Source: Neobacillus sp. PS3-40 (GTDB lineage Bacteria > Bacillota > Bacilli > Bacillales > Cytobacillaceae). Taken from it: a stretch of DNA of 64,000 nt. This document shows positions 19,208-28,299 of this stretch, piece by piece; the first letter of the stretch is position 1; each line of letters begins with the position of its first letter. Below the pieces are notes generated by a model. That model had not been told where the DNA came from, made no database searches, and was given only the letters and a program-made list of their open reading frames with translations. The stretch spans positions 1,240,001 to 1,304,000 of the forward strand of contig NZ_CP133266.1 in NCBI RefSeq assembly GCF_030915485.1. Reading direction: 5' to 3'. The position numbers were made by a program, and so were the translations under genes.

Positions 19208-19230
19208 GCCTGTCCATTTCTTGGACAGGC
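19208..19230 (-). terminator. Rho-independent terminator of spoIIB
   Basis: This is a perfect stem, GCCTGTCCA/TGGACAGGC, with a short loop, followed on the minus strand by TTTTACTATTTT. It is about 45 bp past the spoIIB stop. Confidence 0.85.
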
Positions 19231-19276
19231 ATCATTTCCCGGAAAATATCGAAATATGAAAAAATATGTCATAAAA

Positions 19277-20362
19277 TTATAATGAATGATAAAGTGAAAA
19301 GTAGTTTAATAAGTGCTGCTGGGCATTAATAAGTTCTTTTTTATCATTTGTTTTTTGATACTTCGTTACCTGTTCCATTGCCAAAACCAATTCGGACTTT
19401 AATTCCTTTATTTTGGGATGATTCATTTTATTACTCTCTATCTTCTTCATATCTGATTCAGTTTGAGAAATAGTTTTAATCGATTCATTCGGAATTGTTG
19501 CATTTACCATAGCATTAGAAGTCACTTCAGAAAGCATTTGGAAAACAGAGGGAGCTAAATCAAAAAACGCCTTTTCCTCTTTCGTAACATCAGTGATCGT
19601 CTTTTTTGGCACTGGGAATGGTTTTGCCCAAATATCAGCTATTCCATTTCCTTTGTAAAGACTTGCAAGACTTTTGGCCATCTCAATAGTATCTGCCATC
19701 CCTAAAAATAAATAATTTTTGTTATTTAGTTCTATAATTTCTCCTGGTGCACCTTTTTCAGCTGCAAGCTTAGATGTTCCTATTGCTGCTTCTTTTGTTG
19801 AAAAAACCCCACCTTGTACAACATAAGCATCCAGTGGTTTTAAAGTGACCGTTACATTACTGCTATCTTTACTATTTATAGGCACATCTGTCTCTTTAAC
19901 AGGCAAGTTTGTTTCAACGACAGCTTGTTTGCTATGGTCGGTAACCACAAGCTTGAGCATTACTATTCCAAAGCTTATCCCAATTAGAACTGCAAAAATA
20001 GTGGATAGCAAAATTGATTTTAGCATTCCACCTTTTTTCTTCATAGTAGCAAGTGATGATGTAGTTACTTTTCTTTTGGGATTTTTTTTTGTTTGCGTGG
20101 GATTTATAAATGTATATTCACTAATTTCACTCTCACTCGGCTCAGGAAGAATCCAATCAAAGCTTTCGTCCACAATTTCTTCTGAGGCTGCTGTTTCCTC
20201 AAAAACCACCTGTTTTCTGAGAGTAGACTCTGGCTGTACTTGATCAAGGTCAGTATCGGAAATGCTTGGAGACACTTCTTGTTTTGCTGGCTCAACCATA
20301 TAAGGCCGTTTTTGACCATTAATTTTTATCGTGATCGTTTTGCCGCTGGTAAGTTTGTCCAC
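19277..20362 (-). CDS. spoIIB: SPOR-domain sporulation protein SpoIIB
   Basis: SpoIIB promotes septal peptidoglycan thinning and forespore engulfment. The 361-residue protein has a polar N-terminal cytosolic part of about 120 residues and one membrane segment (about 118-140, LLSTIFAVLIGISFGIVML). An extracytoplasmic SPOR domain (about 180-245, AYVVQGGVFSTKEAA) binds denuded glycan. Its position next to maf matches B. subtilis. Overall identity is low, as usual for SpoIIB, but architecture and locus agree. Confidence 0.88.
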   Translation of the reverse strand: MDKLTSGKTITIKINGQKRPYMVEPAKQEVSPSISDTDLDQVQPESTLRKQVVFEETAASEEIVDESFDWILPEPSESEISEYTFINPTQTKKNPKRKVTTSSLATMKKKGGMLKSILLSTIFAVLIGISFGIVMLKLVVTDHSKQAVVETNLPVKETDVPINSKDSSNVTVTLKPLDAYVVQGGVFSTKEAAIGTSKLAAEKGAPGEIIELNNKNYLFLGMADTIEMAKSLASLYKGNGIADIWAKPFPVPKKTITDVTKEEKAFFDLAPSVFQMLSEVTSNAMVNATIPNESIKTISQTESDMKKIESNKMNHPKIKELKSELVLAMEQVTKYQKTNDKKELINAQQHLLNYFSLYHSL

Positions 20363-20410
20363 TTTAAGAACTCCTTTCTATCAAACGGCTAATTTGTTCC
20401 ATCCTAACAT

Positions 20411-20452
20411 AAACAAAAAAAAAAATAACAAGACTTTTGTCGTCTTGTTATC
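20411..20452 (-). terminator. Rho-independent terminator of the type IV pilus operon
   Basis: On the minus strand the perfect 10-bp stem ATAACAAGAC/GTCTTGTTAT is followed by twelve T. It lies about 40 bp past the stop of the last pilus gene and isolates the operon from spoIIB. Confidence 0.92.
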
Positions 20453-20489
20453 GAATGATTTCGTCAAATTATTTGTTATTTCGTGCTTA

Positions 20490-21272
20490 TTAGTGAGTAG
20501 GAACATCAGGAAACTGGCTTAATGGATTTTGTTTTTCTGCAGGATTTGGAGTTTCCATTTCCGGCAGTTGCCCCTGTAAATCTATCAATTCTGGCATATA
20601 GAAGGAGGAAACTGTGAGAGTATATGCAAAAGGCTTATCCCCTTGGTCCAAGGCTGTTTGTTCAGTTCCAGCTGAATAGTCGATAGCTTCAACCACCAAA
20701 ATTCGTTTTAACCCTTCGAGAGCATCAATAAATTTTTCAAACTCCTCATATCCCGGGGATTCTACACTTAGCTGAACTGTTAATTTCTTTACACCAGTCG
20801 GCAGTGTTTTTTCTGTAGTTTGATTTGTTGTCCCATTAGAAGAAGGACTATTTGACTGCCCAGTATTCCCATTAGTAGAAGATGATGCATTTTGCTGCAC
20901 ATCAATCCCGTTATTTTGACCACTTTGCGTTTCAGACTGCCCATCATTCGTAAAGGACATTGATTTAATTTGGCTATTTGAAATGGTTTCAGCTTGTTCT
21001 AAGTCTAAAATAAACTGGTCTTGTTGCGCTTTTACTGGAAGTTCCTTTTGCAACTCCCTTGTATTTGCTAGATGATCAACAGTATTACCTTGTTTTTTTT
21101 GCCCCATCGTATTTAAAAGAGCTTGTTCGGTTTCTAATGTCTTCTTTTTAAGCGATAGATCAGATCTTAATGGGCTTAAATAGAAGAATTGAATATAGAC
21201 AACTCCAATAGCTAGAAGTAGGATTACAAAGATAAGAATAAATTTGTTTCTTTTCGAGATTCGAAGTTTCAT
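20490..21272 (-). CDS. pilO: PilO-like type IV pilus assembly protein
   Basis: PilO forms the inner-membrane alignment complex with PilN and PilM. The 260-residue protein has one N-terminal membrane segment (about 10-30) and a short coiled coil. A PilO-type beta/alpha domain (VKKLTVQLSVESPGYEEFEKF) is followed by a Pro-rich tail. A stretch of about 45 residues in the middle is almost pure Asn, Gln, Ser, Thr and Gly. It is the last gene of the operon and overlaps pilN by 4 bp. The call rests on architecture and gene order. Confidence 0.8.
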   Translation of the reverse strand: MKLRISKRNKFILIFVILLLAIGVVYIQFFYLSPLRSDLSLKKKTLETEQALLNTMGQKKQGNTVDHLANTRELQKELPVKAQQDQFILDLEQAETISNSQIKSMSFTNDGQSETQSGQNNGIDVQQNASSSTNGNTGQSNSPSSNGTTNQTTEKTLPTGVKKLTVQLSVESPGYEEFEKFIDALEGLKRILVVEAIDYSAGTEQTALDQGDKPFAYTLTVSSFYMPELIDLQGQLPEMETPNPAEKQNPLSQFPDVPTH

Positions 21273-22015
21273 GGAACAGTCACTCCCTCCTCGATATTCC
21301 CATCCTTGTTTGTATCTTTTATGATCTTCTTAACCTTCTCTTGGTTAAAGGTAATAGCAAACTGCCCAATATAGCGCGGAAGGTAATCTAGACTAGATTG
21401 ACTTACAGAGCCATTAGAACTAGTTGCTAAATTAGCATCATTTTCTGTAATTGAGTTACCAGTATTTGTTTGACTGGTATCTGCAGGGCTATTCGTTTGG
21501 TTTGTTTGGCTAGTCGAATTTAAAGAGCTATTTTCACTCTCTGCATTTAAGGAATTCAAGCTTGCCGCATCGATCCATTTTGAATGATTCAGGCTATTTA
21601 AATAATAGGCAGCTTCACTTGCTGTATCAAATTGGACCGTAAGTGTAACAGTTCCGGATTCCACATACTTAAAGGACTGGATAAATCCCCGTTCAGGCAA
21701 TAGTGAAGTAAGATGCTGCATAACAGGAATAGTTTGGATCCTATATGAATTCGCCCAGACAATGCCTGCTTTTAATTGTTTGACCGAATCGGGTGATTTA
21801 CTTTTGTTCACTTTTTCACTTTGTGCTTCAGCTATTTTTCTTACAATTGTTATTTGCTTGTCAGCTGTTTCGATATTCGTTTTAGTTGTGGAAATTTGAT
21901 AATAATAGAAAACAGCTACTAGCAAAACTAATATAAATAATAGGAAAATCGTAATGATGAACCCAAATCTTCTAGGTTCTTTTTTCGGGAGTAAATTGAT
22001 TTCTACTAGCATCAT
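21269..22015 (-). CDS. pilN: PilN-like type IV pilus assembly protein
   Basis: The 248-residue protein begins with the PilN signature VEINLLPKKEPRR, the segment known in other systems to insert into PilM. A membrane helix (about 18-40), a coiled coil and a PilN-type domain (TVTLTVQFDTASEAAYYLNSL) follow. Residues around 165-215 form a Ser/Asn/Thr-rich low-complexity insert. It overlaps pilM and pilO by 4 bp each, so the three are translationally coupled. It acts as part of the cytoplasmic-membrane assembly platform. Confidence 0.87.
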   Translation of the reverse strand: MMLVEINLLPKKEPRRFGFIITIFLLFILVLLVAVFYYYQISTTKTNIETADKQITIVRKIAEAQSEKVNKSKSPDSVKQLKAGIVWANSYRIQTIPVMQHLTSLLPERGFIQSFKYVESGTVTLTVQFDTASEAAYYLNSLNHSKWIDAASLNSLNAESENSSLNSTSQTNQTNSPADTSQTNTGNSITENDANLATSSNGSVSQSSLDYLPRYIGQFAITFNQEKVKKIIKDTNKDGNIEEGVTVP

Positions 22016-23007
22016 TGCACCTCTTTTAAAGCAAGACCTAAAGAAAGTAAATGCCTAGTCGGAACCATTCCCGCTTTTCCTTTTGCATAGCTGTCAAGAG
22101 AGATCGTAGTTACTGGGATATCCAGTCTATCCTTCACTTTTTCCAAGATAACCTGCAGTAATGGATGATCACCACTTAATAAAAGCTTAGTCACTTCCTT
22201 TTTGCCATTATTTAGTGAATACCGATAAAAATCTATTAACTTATTCATTTCTTTCAAAATATCTTCAAATTGATATGCGAGTTCACTAGCATCTCCCATA
22301 TATTTAAATTCCAGCATGCCATCTTTTTCCTTATTCATTTCCCATTTATTGATTTCAAATGGAATGGGAAAATGACGCATAACATACGGAATTGCCTCTT
22401 CAAAGATACACATGGTAACACTTGTAAGATCGAATTGAACTATAAAAAGGTTTTCGTTCTGCGAAGCAAGATCCATTTGGAAATAGAGGCGGTACAAAGC
22501 AAGTGGTGAGATATCTGCCGCTACTGGAATTAGCTTAAGGCTCGTGAAAAGATCAGCATATTCCATTACATATTTTTCAGGTGCGGCAAACAACAGAATT
22601 TCCTTTGTTTTTCCGTTATCAGTTAATGGAAAAGTATCAAAGACAGGGTCCTCAAAAGGTAAATGAATGCTTGTACCAAGTTCCAAATAAAGAAACCCCT
22701 TCATCTCATCGGCTTGAATTTCAGAGGGGATTGAAAGTTTTCGGATAATTACTAGTGAATCAGGAACCAAAAAACGGATCGAACGCTTATGGATTTTCCA
22801 TTCATCGATGCATTCATCGATAATATTCGCCAAGGATTCAAAATCAATGATTTTCCCATCACTAATAATCCCTGGCGGAAGAAAGCGTTCTCCCCATTTT
22901 TGGGCAATCGGAGGGTTCGCTTGTTTCAATTCAACAAAGCGAATGGAGTGTTCATTTAAAACGAAATTGATTATTCTATTTTTGGGTGAGAAGAGGGAAA
23001 ATGACAT
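22012..23007 (-). CDS. pilM: PilM-like actin-fold pilus assembly ATPase
   Basis: This 331-residue protein of the PilM/SHS2 family is cytosolic and binds the N-terminus of PilN. An N-terminal half resembling PilM (RFVELKQANPPIAQKWG, RFLVPDSLVIIRKLSIP) is followed by a second lobe with VAADISPLALYRLYF and a C-terminal LLLSGDHPLLQ. It lies between the prepilin peptidase and pilN. Sequence identity to Proteobacterial PilM appears low, so the call leans on order and on the PilN motif next door. Confidence 0.85.
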   Translation of the reverse strand: MSFSLFSPKNRIINFVLNEHSIRFVELKQANPPIAQKWGERFLPPGIISDGKIIDFESLANIIDECIDEWKIHKRSIRFLVPDSLVIIRKLSIPSEIQADEMKGFLYLELGTSIHLPFEDPVFDTFPLTDNGKTKEILLFAAPEKYVMEYADLFTSLKLIPVAADISPLALYRLYFQMDLASQNENLFIVQFDLTSVTMCIFEEAIPYVMRHFPIPFEINKWEMNKEKDGMLEFKYMGDASELAYQFEDILKEMNKLIDFYRYSLNNGKKEVTKLLLSGDHPLLQVILEKVKDRLDIPVTTISLDSYAKGKAGMVPTRHLLSLGLALKEVQ

Positions 23008-23023
23008 GTAAATAACCCCTTTT

Positions 23024-23791
23024 TTAATATCCGTGACTGAGAAACCGCAAGTATAAATTGATTATTTTTGGTCCCCAAAAATAGGCTGAAAGTGTTCCTG
23101 CGACAATAAACGGACCGAATGGAATAGGCTGTCGTCTTTTTACTATTTTCAAAAGGAGCGCAGAACCACCGATTATAGCCCCAAATAGTGTCGAAAGAAA
23201 GAATGACAAAAGTACTAGTTTCACTCCTAGCACAAAGCCAATTAACGCAAATAGTTTAATATCACCACCGCCCATTCCCCCTTTACTAACAAGTGCAATC
23301 ACTAAGAGCAGTGCAAAGCCAACTAACGCACCGACAATGCTATCCCACCAGGGTGTTAACGGCCAAAGAAAGCGTTCAATTAAAAAAATCCCTGCAAATA
23401 CGATCAAAATTTTATCAGGGATGATCATATAATGAATATCTGAAACTAATATTATCATAAAAACTGAAATCAGAGACCATGCAACAATCAATTCCCATGA
23501 CCAACCAATTTGGTATGGAGCAAGCACAAACAATATTCCAGTCAAACATTCGATAAATGGATAGATAGGAGAAATCCGCGACTTGCAGCCGCGGCATTTC
23601 CCCCCTTGAAGAAAATAAGAAAGAACCGGAATAAGTTCAAACGCTGTTAGTTTATGCCCACATGTCGGACAAGCCGAGCGTGGGGTGACGATTGATTTTT
23701 TTAATGGGATGCGTAAGCCTACTACGTTGAAAAAGGAGCCTAGGGTGATTCCGTAAATAAAAAATAAGAGAATAATTTTAGTTTCCACCAC
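23024..23791 (-). CDS. comC: Prepilin peptidase (ComC/PilD)
   Basis: This bifunctional aspartic protease/N-methyltransferase processes prepilins. The 255-residue protein has the cytosolic zinc-binding CPTCGHKL...CRGCKSRI pairs (about residues 41-75). The catalytic aspartates lie in SDIHYMIIPD and GGGDIKLFALIG, and there are about seven membrane segments. It occupies the exact place of comC in B. subtilis (spoIIB-comC-folC) but here sits inside a pilus operon, overlapping the major pilin gene by 14 bp. It probably also serves the competence pseudopilins, if those genes exist elsewhere. Confidence 0.95.
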   Translation of the reverse strand: MVETKIILLFFIYGITLGSFFNVVGLRIPLKKSIVTPRSACPTCGHKLTAFELIPVLSYFLQGGKCRGCKSRISPIYPFIECLTGILFVLAPYQIGWSWELIVAWSLISVFMIILVSDIHYMIIPDKILIVFAGIFLIERFLWPLTPWWDSIVGALVGFALLLVIALVSKGGMGGGDIKLFALIGFVLGVKLVLLSFFLSTLFGAIIGGSALLLKIVKRRQPIPFGPFIVAGTLSAYFWGPKIINLYLRFLSHGY

Positions 23792-24194
23792 TATATTCCA
23801 AAAGTTCTGCTTCAGTTAAATTACCATCGCCATCTTTATCAGCAATAGTTCCAGCATCGTGTCCTGAAATACTATATGATAATTTTCCATTTGTTCCAGG
23901 AGTTGCAGTAACTATATAGTCTAATTTTGTATCTTTTACGTTATCTAAATAGGTTTCCAAATCATCATTATTCATTGAATGATCAGTTGGATTAGTAGAA
24001 TTATATAATTTTGCGGCGTTAATGATTTGAACTGCCTCTGCAACCTTTGCATCCTTCTTAGTTTTATTAATAATCCCCCCAATACTCGGCACCGCAATAG
24101 CTGAAATAATCCCCAATATAACAATAACAGCCAATAATTCCACTAATGTCATACCGCGCTGATTTTTAATTCTCTTTTTTAATTTATGTAACAT
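23778..24194 (-). CDS. pilA: Major type IV pilin candidate with C-terminal EF-hand loop
   Basis: The 138-residue prepilin has a basic leader ending RIKNQRG (residues 1-14), cleavage before Met15, the conserved Glu at mature position 5 and the hydrophobic helix MTLVELLAVIVILGIISA. The globular part is small and polar. Its last 20 residues carry a textbook EF-hand loop, DKDGDGNLTEAE (119-130), with acidic residues at positions 1, 3, 5 and 12 and Gly at 6. Placement after a 136-bp gap with its own probable promoter suggests it is the abundant subunit. Which pilin is major is inferred. Confidence 0.88.
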   Translation of the reverse strand: MLHKLKKRIKNQRGMTLVELLAVIVILGIISAIAVPSIGGIINKTKKDAKVAEAVQIINAAKLYNSTNPTDHSMNNDDLETYLDNVKDTKLDYIVTATPGTNGKLSYSISGHDAGTIADKDGDGNLTEAELLEYSGGN

Positions 24195-24249
24195 GTCTTC
24201 ACTTCTCCCTCTAGGTCTATTAGCCTATTATTCTATTTACTTGTATTAT

Positions 24250-24279
24250 AATTTATTTGTTGAAAATAAAATATGTCAA
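24250..24279 (-). promoter_or_regulatory. Probable sigma-A promoter in front of the major pilin gene
   Basis: On the minus strand TTGACA and TAAATT are separated by 18 bp, in an A/T-rich 136-bp gap between pilC and the pilin gene. A perfect -35 and 4/6 -10 match are seen. An internal promoter would allow extra pilin expression. Confidence 0.5.
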
Positions 24280-24330
24280 ATTTCATATATTTTATCTTTT
24301 TTGCTCAATTTTTGCAATTTTCGCAAATTA

Positions 24331-25545
24331 TTAATACTTCTTGTCGAATTGGTTAAACATTTCAAACATTGGTACCATTATCGCTGTAACAATGGTTCCT
24401 ACAATTCCTGCGAGTAAAATGATCATTATTGGTTCAATCAAAGACTTTAGCTTATCTGTACCAAGTTCGACTTCCTTTTCATAGAAATCAGCAACTTTTG
24501 CTAGCATCGTATCTAATGCACCGGTTTGTTCGCCAATGACGATCATTTGCGTCACAAGTGGGGGAAAGGCCCAGTGCTTTTTCATCGGCTCAGTCATGGA
24601 ACGGCCTTTTTCAAGTGACAGCCTTGACTGTTCGATCACCTTAGCCATTACTTCATTTTCAACCACCTTTTCGACAATTGACATCGCCTGAAGAATCGGT
24701 ACAGAGCTTGAAAATAAAGAACTTAGTGTTCGCATCATCCGTGCAAGTGCTGCTTTTTGGAGCATTTTCCCAAAAATCGGCATGCGTAAGGCCATATAAT
24801 CCAAATAATACTTTGTTTCCTTGTTTTTTCGAAGAAAGATAAACAATAAAACGATGAAAATAATCCCAAGGATGATGAGCCACCAAAATGATTGAACAAA
24901 TCCACTTGCGGCAAGAACAAATCTCGTTATCGCTGGTAGTTCCCCGCCAAGATCGGCGAACATCTTGACAAATGTAGGTACAACAAAGGCGAGCAGAAAG
25001 ATAACAACTACAATAGCAAGAAAACCAATGACAAGGGGGTACGAAAGGGCGGAAATAATTTTTTGCCTCGTATAATGCTGCTTCTCAAAATGGGTCGCAA
25101 GGCGTTCAAGCGTTTCATCCATATTACCGCCTGCTTCTCCCGCTCGAACCATGTTAATGAACATCGAAGTAAAAATTCTCTTATGCTTTTCTACTGCCTG
25201 TGAAAGCGGATTACCTTCACGCAATTCCTGCTCGATATCAAGCAATGCTTTTTTCAATTGCTTACTTTCTGTTTGTTCTGCTAGAATCGCCGTGGCATCA
25301 ACGACGGTTACCCCAGCCTTTAGTAAAGTAGCAAATTGTCGTAAGAATATGACAAAGTGCTGAAGTTTTACAGGATTTCCAAGCGAAATATCCTTGGTTA
25401 AGAAGGTTTCTGGTATTTCGGATATGTCGATGATCCGAACGCCTTCCTCCTTCAGCTTTAGCATTGCTTCACGTTTAGAAGAAGCATTTACCGTTCCCTG
25501 TCGCTTACCGTGCCGGTCGCGGCCTGAATATTTAAACCTCGCCAT
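24331..25545 (-). CDS. pilC: Type IV pilus inner-membrane platform protein PilC
   Basis: PilC is the membrane platform that turns under the action of PilB and PilT. The 404-residue protein has two GspF-type domains (about 65-190 and 270-395), each followed by membrane helices. Family motifs QFATLLKAGVTVVDA and GNMDETLERLATHFE are present in the first domain, and TLSSLFSSSVPILQA and GEQTGALDTMLAKVA in the second. It is 1 bp from pilT. Full length, no defects. Confidence 0.96.
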   Translation of the reverse strand: MARFKYSGRDRHGKRQGTVNASSKREAMLKLKEEGVRIIDISEIPETFLTKDISLGNPVKLQHFVIFLRQFATLLKAGVTVVDATAILAEQTESKQLKKALLDIEQELREGNPLSQAVEKHKRIFTSMFINMVRAGEAGGNMDETLERLATHFEKQHYTRQKIISALSYPLVIGFLAIVVVIFLLAFVVPTFVKMFADLGGELPAITRFVLAASGFVQSFWWLIILGIIFIVLLFIFLRKNKETKYYLDYMALRMPIFGKMLQKAALARMMRTLSSLFSSSVPILQAMSIVEKVVENEVMAKVIEQSRLSLEKGRSMTEPMKKHWAFPPLVTQMIVIGEQTGALDTMLAKVADFYEKEVELGTDKLKSLIEPIMIILLAGIVGTIVTAIMVPMFEMFNQFDKKY

Positions 25546-25546
25546 C

Positions 25547-26587
25547 CTAGATTAATTGCTCCTGTAAAAATGGTAATGCAAGTTCTTTTTGAATAAAACC
25601 ATCTTCTATTAAATCCTTTATACTCGATTCGAGTGTATGCATTCCTTGGGCACGGGACGTTTGCATAATACTTATAATCTGATGGATTTTTTCATTGCGG
25701 ATCAAATTGGCAATAGCAGCATTATTGATCATAATTTCCGTTGCAGCCTTTCTTCCTTTTCGATCAATAGTTGGAAACAAGCGCTGCGAGATGATACCGA
25801 CTAAAACAGAAGCTAGCTGAATCCGAATTTGCGGCTGTTGTGCAGGTTCAAATACATCAATAATTCGATTGATTGTTGCAGGTGCACTCGAAGTATGAAG
25901 TGTACCTAAGACGAGATGTCCTGTTTCAGCTGCGGTGATAGCAGTTTGAATCGTTTCTAAATCACGCATCTCTCCAACAAGAATAACATCGGGATCTTGG
26001 CGGAGTGCGGCCCTTAATCCATTGGCAAAATTCTTTGTATCAAAACCTACTTCACGTTGATCGATAATCGAATTTCCATGTTTATGGAGGTACTCTATTG
26101 GATCTTCCAGCGTAATAATATGCTTCTTCATATATTGATTCATATAATGGATCATGGCAGCGAGTGTTGTTGATTTTCCGCTTCCAGTTGGTCCTGTCAC
26201 AAGGATAAGACCTTGTGGCTTCTCAATGATTTTTGTTAATGTTTCAGGTAAATCCAATTCCTCAATCGATGGGATTTTGGAAGGGACAATTCGAATGGCC
26301 ATTGAAACACATGCCCGTTGATGGTAAGTATTTATCCGAAAACGAGATACACCAGGAAGACCATAGGAAAAATCTAGTTCTCCCTTTTCTTTAAACAAAT
26401 CCCACATTTGCGAAGGTACGATTGCTCTCGCCATTCCCTCTGTATCTGCAGGCACTAAAATCTCTTTTCCATACCTTTTTAGTTCCCCGTTTATTCGCAT
26501 GACGGGTGGGACACCTACTGTTAAATGGATATCAGATGCCTTTAATTCATAAGCAGCTCGCATTAAAAGATCGATTTTATCTTTCAT
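25547..26587 (-). CDS. pilT: Pilus retraction ATPase PilT
   Basis: PilT powers pilus retraction. The 346-residue protein has the PilT N-terminal PAS-like domain (ASDIHLTVGVPPVMRING), Walker A GPTGSGKSTT (near 133), Asp and His boxes (EDPIEY, GHLVLGTLHTS), Walker B ILVGEMRD and a C-terminal AIANLIRNEKI close to the AIRNLIRE retraction motif. Its presence separates this system from the competence pseudopilus of B. subtilis, which has no PilT, and implies retractable pili and possibly twitching motility. Confidence 0.96.
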   Translation of the reverse strand: MKDKIDLLMRAAYELKASDIHLTVGVPPVMRINGELKRYGKEILVPADTEGMARAIVPSQMWDLFKEKGELDFSYGLPGVSRFRINTYHQRACVSMAIRIVPSKIPSIEELDLPETLTKIIEKPQGLILVTGPTGSGKSTTLAAMIHYMNQYMKKHIITLEDPIEYLHKHGNSIIDQREVGFDTKNFANGLRAALRQDPDVILVGEMRDLETIQTAITAAETGHLVLGTLHTSSAPATINRIIDVFEPAQQPQIRIQLASVLVGIISQRLFPTIDRKGRKAATEIMINNAAIANLIRNEKIHQIISIMQTSRAQGMHTLESSIKDLIEDGFIQKELALPFLQEQLI

Positions 26588-26600
26588 TTATATGGCACTC

Positions 26601-28265
26601 CTACTCCAAAATTGCGACTCGCAATACCTCTTCGGTCGTGGTTAATTGTTGTTTTACTTTTAGCAATCCATCGTCAATTAGAAAAATAGTTTTATTCTTG
26701 ATGGAAAGCTCGCGAAGCCTTTGAAAAGATTCACCATTCATAATAACCCGTCTCATTTCATCATTGATTACAAGAACTTCATGAAGAGCAATTCTTCCTT
26801 TGTATCCCGTCATATTGCAAGAAGAACAGCCTTTTCCTCGGGAAATTTTTTCGATTTTCATCCCTCGTCTTGCGAAAATTTCCAATTCTCGTTTTGATGG
26901 CACTTGCTCCACTACACAGTCACGACATACTTTCCGAACAAGACGCTGTGAGACAATTCCACTTAATGAAGATGCAAGCAAAAATGGTTCTACTCCCATA
27001 TCAAGAAGCCTTGTGATGGTTCCGAGCGAGTCATTGGTGTGCAACGTACTCAGTACTAAATGTCCAGTTAAAGAAGCACGGACCGCCACTTCGACTGTTT
27101 CCTTATCACGGATTTCCCCAACCATAATAATGTTTGGATCTTGCCGCAAAATGGATCGTAGACCCGCAGCAAATGTCATGCCAACATTCTGATTCACTTG
27201 GATCTGATTTACCCCTTCCAGCTGGTATTCTACTGGGTCTTCAATCGTGATAATATTGACCTCTTCACTATTAAGCTTATTAAGGGCTGCATACATGGTT
27301 GATGATTTCCCTGATCCAGTCGGTCCTGTTATTAACACAATTCCTGTCGGTCTTTCAATTAAATCTGAAAATCTTTTAAAATTAAGTGAATTGAATCCAA
27401 GCTTACTAAGATCATTAAGAGTTGTTCCCATATCAAGAAGGCGCATAACGATCTTTTCTCCAAACATAGTTGGGAGGGTCGAAACACGAAGATCAACAGG
27501 GTGGAAATCAAGATTTATTTTTATTCTTCCATCTTGTGGAATACGATGTTCAGTAATATCTAAATTTGCCATAATTTTGATCCGTGCAGTTAATACGCTT
27601 TGCATATGACGTGGCAAAACCCGTTCAACTCTAAGTACTCCGTCAATTCGGTAGCGGATGACTACCTTTGTTTCTTGTGGATCTATATGGATATCACTTG
27701 CTCTTTGTATAGCTGCATTAGATAAAATTTGATTAACAAGGCGCACAATCGGTGAATCCTGCTCAATAACATCCTCTTCACGATTCATCTCAGTTTGCGG
27801 CATTTCCCCTACCAAATCTTCAAAACCATCGTCAAAGTTATAAAATTTATTAATCGCACGTAGTATATCATCTTTTGTTGCAATTGCTGTTTCAATTTGA
27901 AAGCCGGTCGAAAGACGTAAATCATCAATTACAAAAAAATCCATCGGATCTGCCATTGCCACGAATAGTCGGTTACTTTCTGTTTTAAGCGGGATAATTA
28001 AATTCCGTCTCGCAGCATCCTTGGATATTAATGTAAATAACTTTGTGTCAAACGGATAACGGTACAGACTGATATGCGGAATCCCCAGTTGAAATTCGAG
28101 CACTTCAATCAATTGTTGCTCCGTAATAAACCCCTGTTGTAATATCGCATCGCCAATTCTTTGATTAGGACCTTTCTCTTTTAATGCAGCCTGTAGCTGA
28201 TCCTCTGAAATCAGTCCTGCATCAACTAGTAAATCTCCAAGCCTTTTTCTTATTTGCTGCTTCAT
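26601..28265 (-). CDS. pilB: Pilus extension ATPase PilB with MshEN c-di-GMP-binding-type N-terminus
   Basis: PilB drives pilus polymerisation. The 554-residue protein starts with two tandem MshEN-type motifs (RLGDLLVDAGLISEDQLQ at about 8-25 and RIGDAILQQGFITEQQL at about 36-52). This domain binds c-di-GMP in characterised relatives. A T2SSE N2-like domain and the hexameric ATPase core follow, with Walker A GPTGSGKSSTM, Walker B IIMVGEIRD and a CRDC...CSSC zinc site. It lies 13 bp upstream of pilT. A diguanylate cyclase gene precedes the operon. c-di-GMP binding here is inferred. Confidence 0.96.
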   Translation of the reverse strand: MKQQIRKRLGDLLVDAGLISEDQLQAALKEKGPNQRIGDAILQQGFITEQQLIEVLEFQLGIPHISLYRYPFDTKLFTLISKDAARRNLIIPLKTESNRLFVAMADPMDFFVIDDLRLSTGFQIETAIATKDDILRAINKFYNFDDGFEDLVGEMPQTEMNREEDVIEQDSPIVRLVNQILSNAAIQRASDIHIDPQETKVVIRYRIDGVLRVERVLPRHMQSVLTARIKIMANLDITEHRIPQDGRIKINLDFHPVDLRVSTLPTMFGEKIVMRLLDMGTTLNDLSKLGFNSLNFKRFSDLIERPTGIVLITGPTGSGKSSTMYAALNKLNSEEVNIITIEDPVEYQLEGVNQIQVNQNVGMTFAAGLRSILRQDPNIIMVGEIRDKETVEVAVRASLTGHLVLSTLHTNDSLGTITRLLDMGVEPFLLASSLSGIVSQRLVRKVCRDCVVEQVPSKRELEIFARRGMKIEKISRGKGCSSCNMTGYKGRIALHEVLVINDEMRRVIMNGESFQRLRELSIKNKTIFLIDDGLLKVKQQLTTTEEVLRVAILE

Positions 28266-28299
28266 TTATATCCCTGCTTTATGAACATTATTTGATTCT

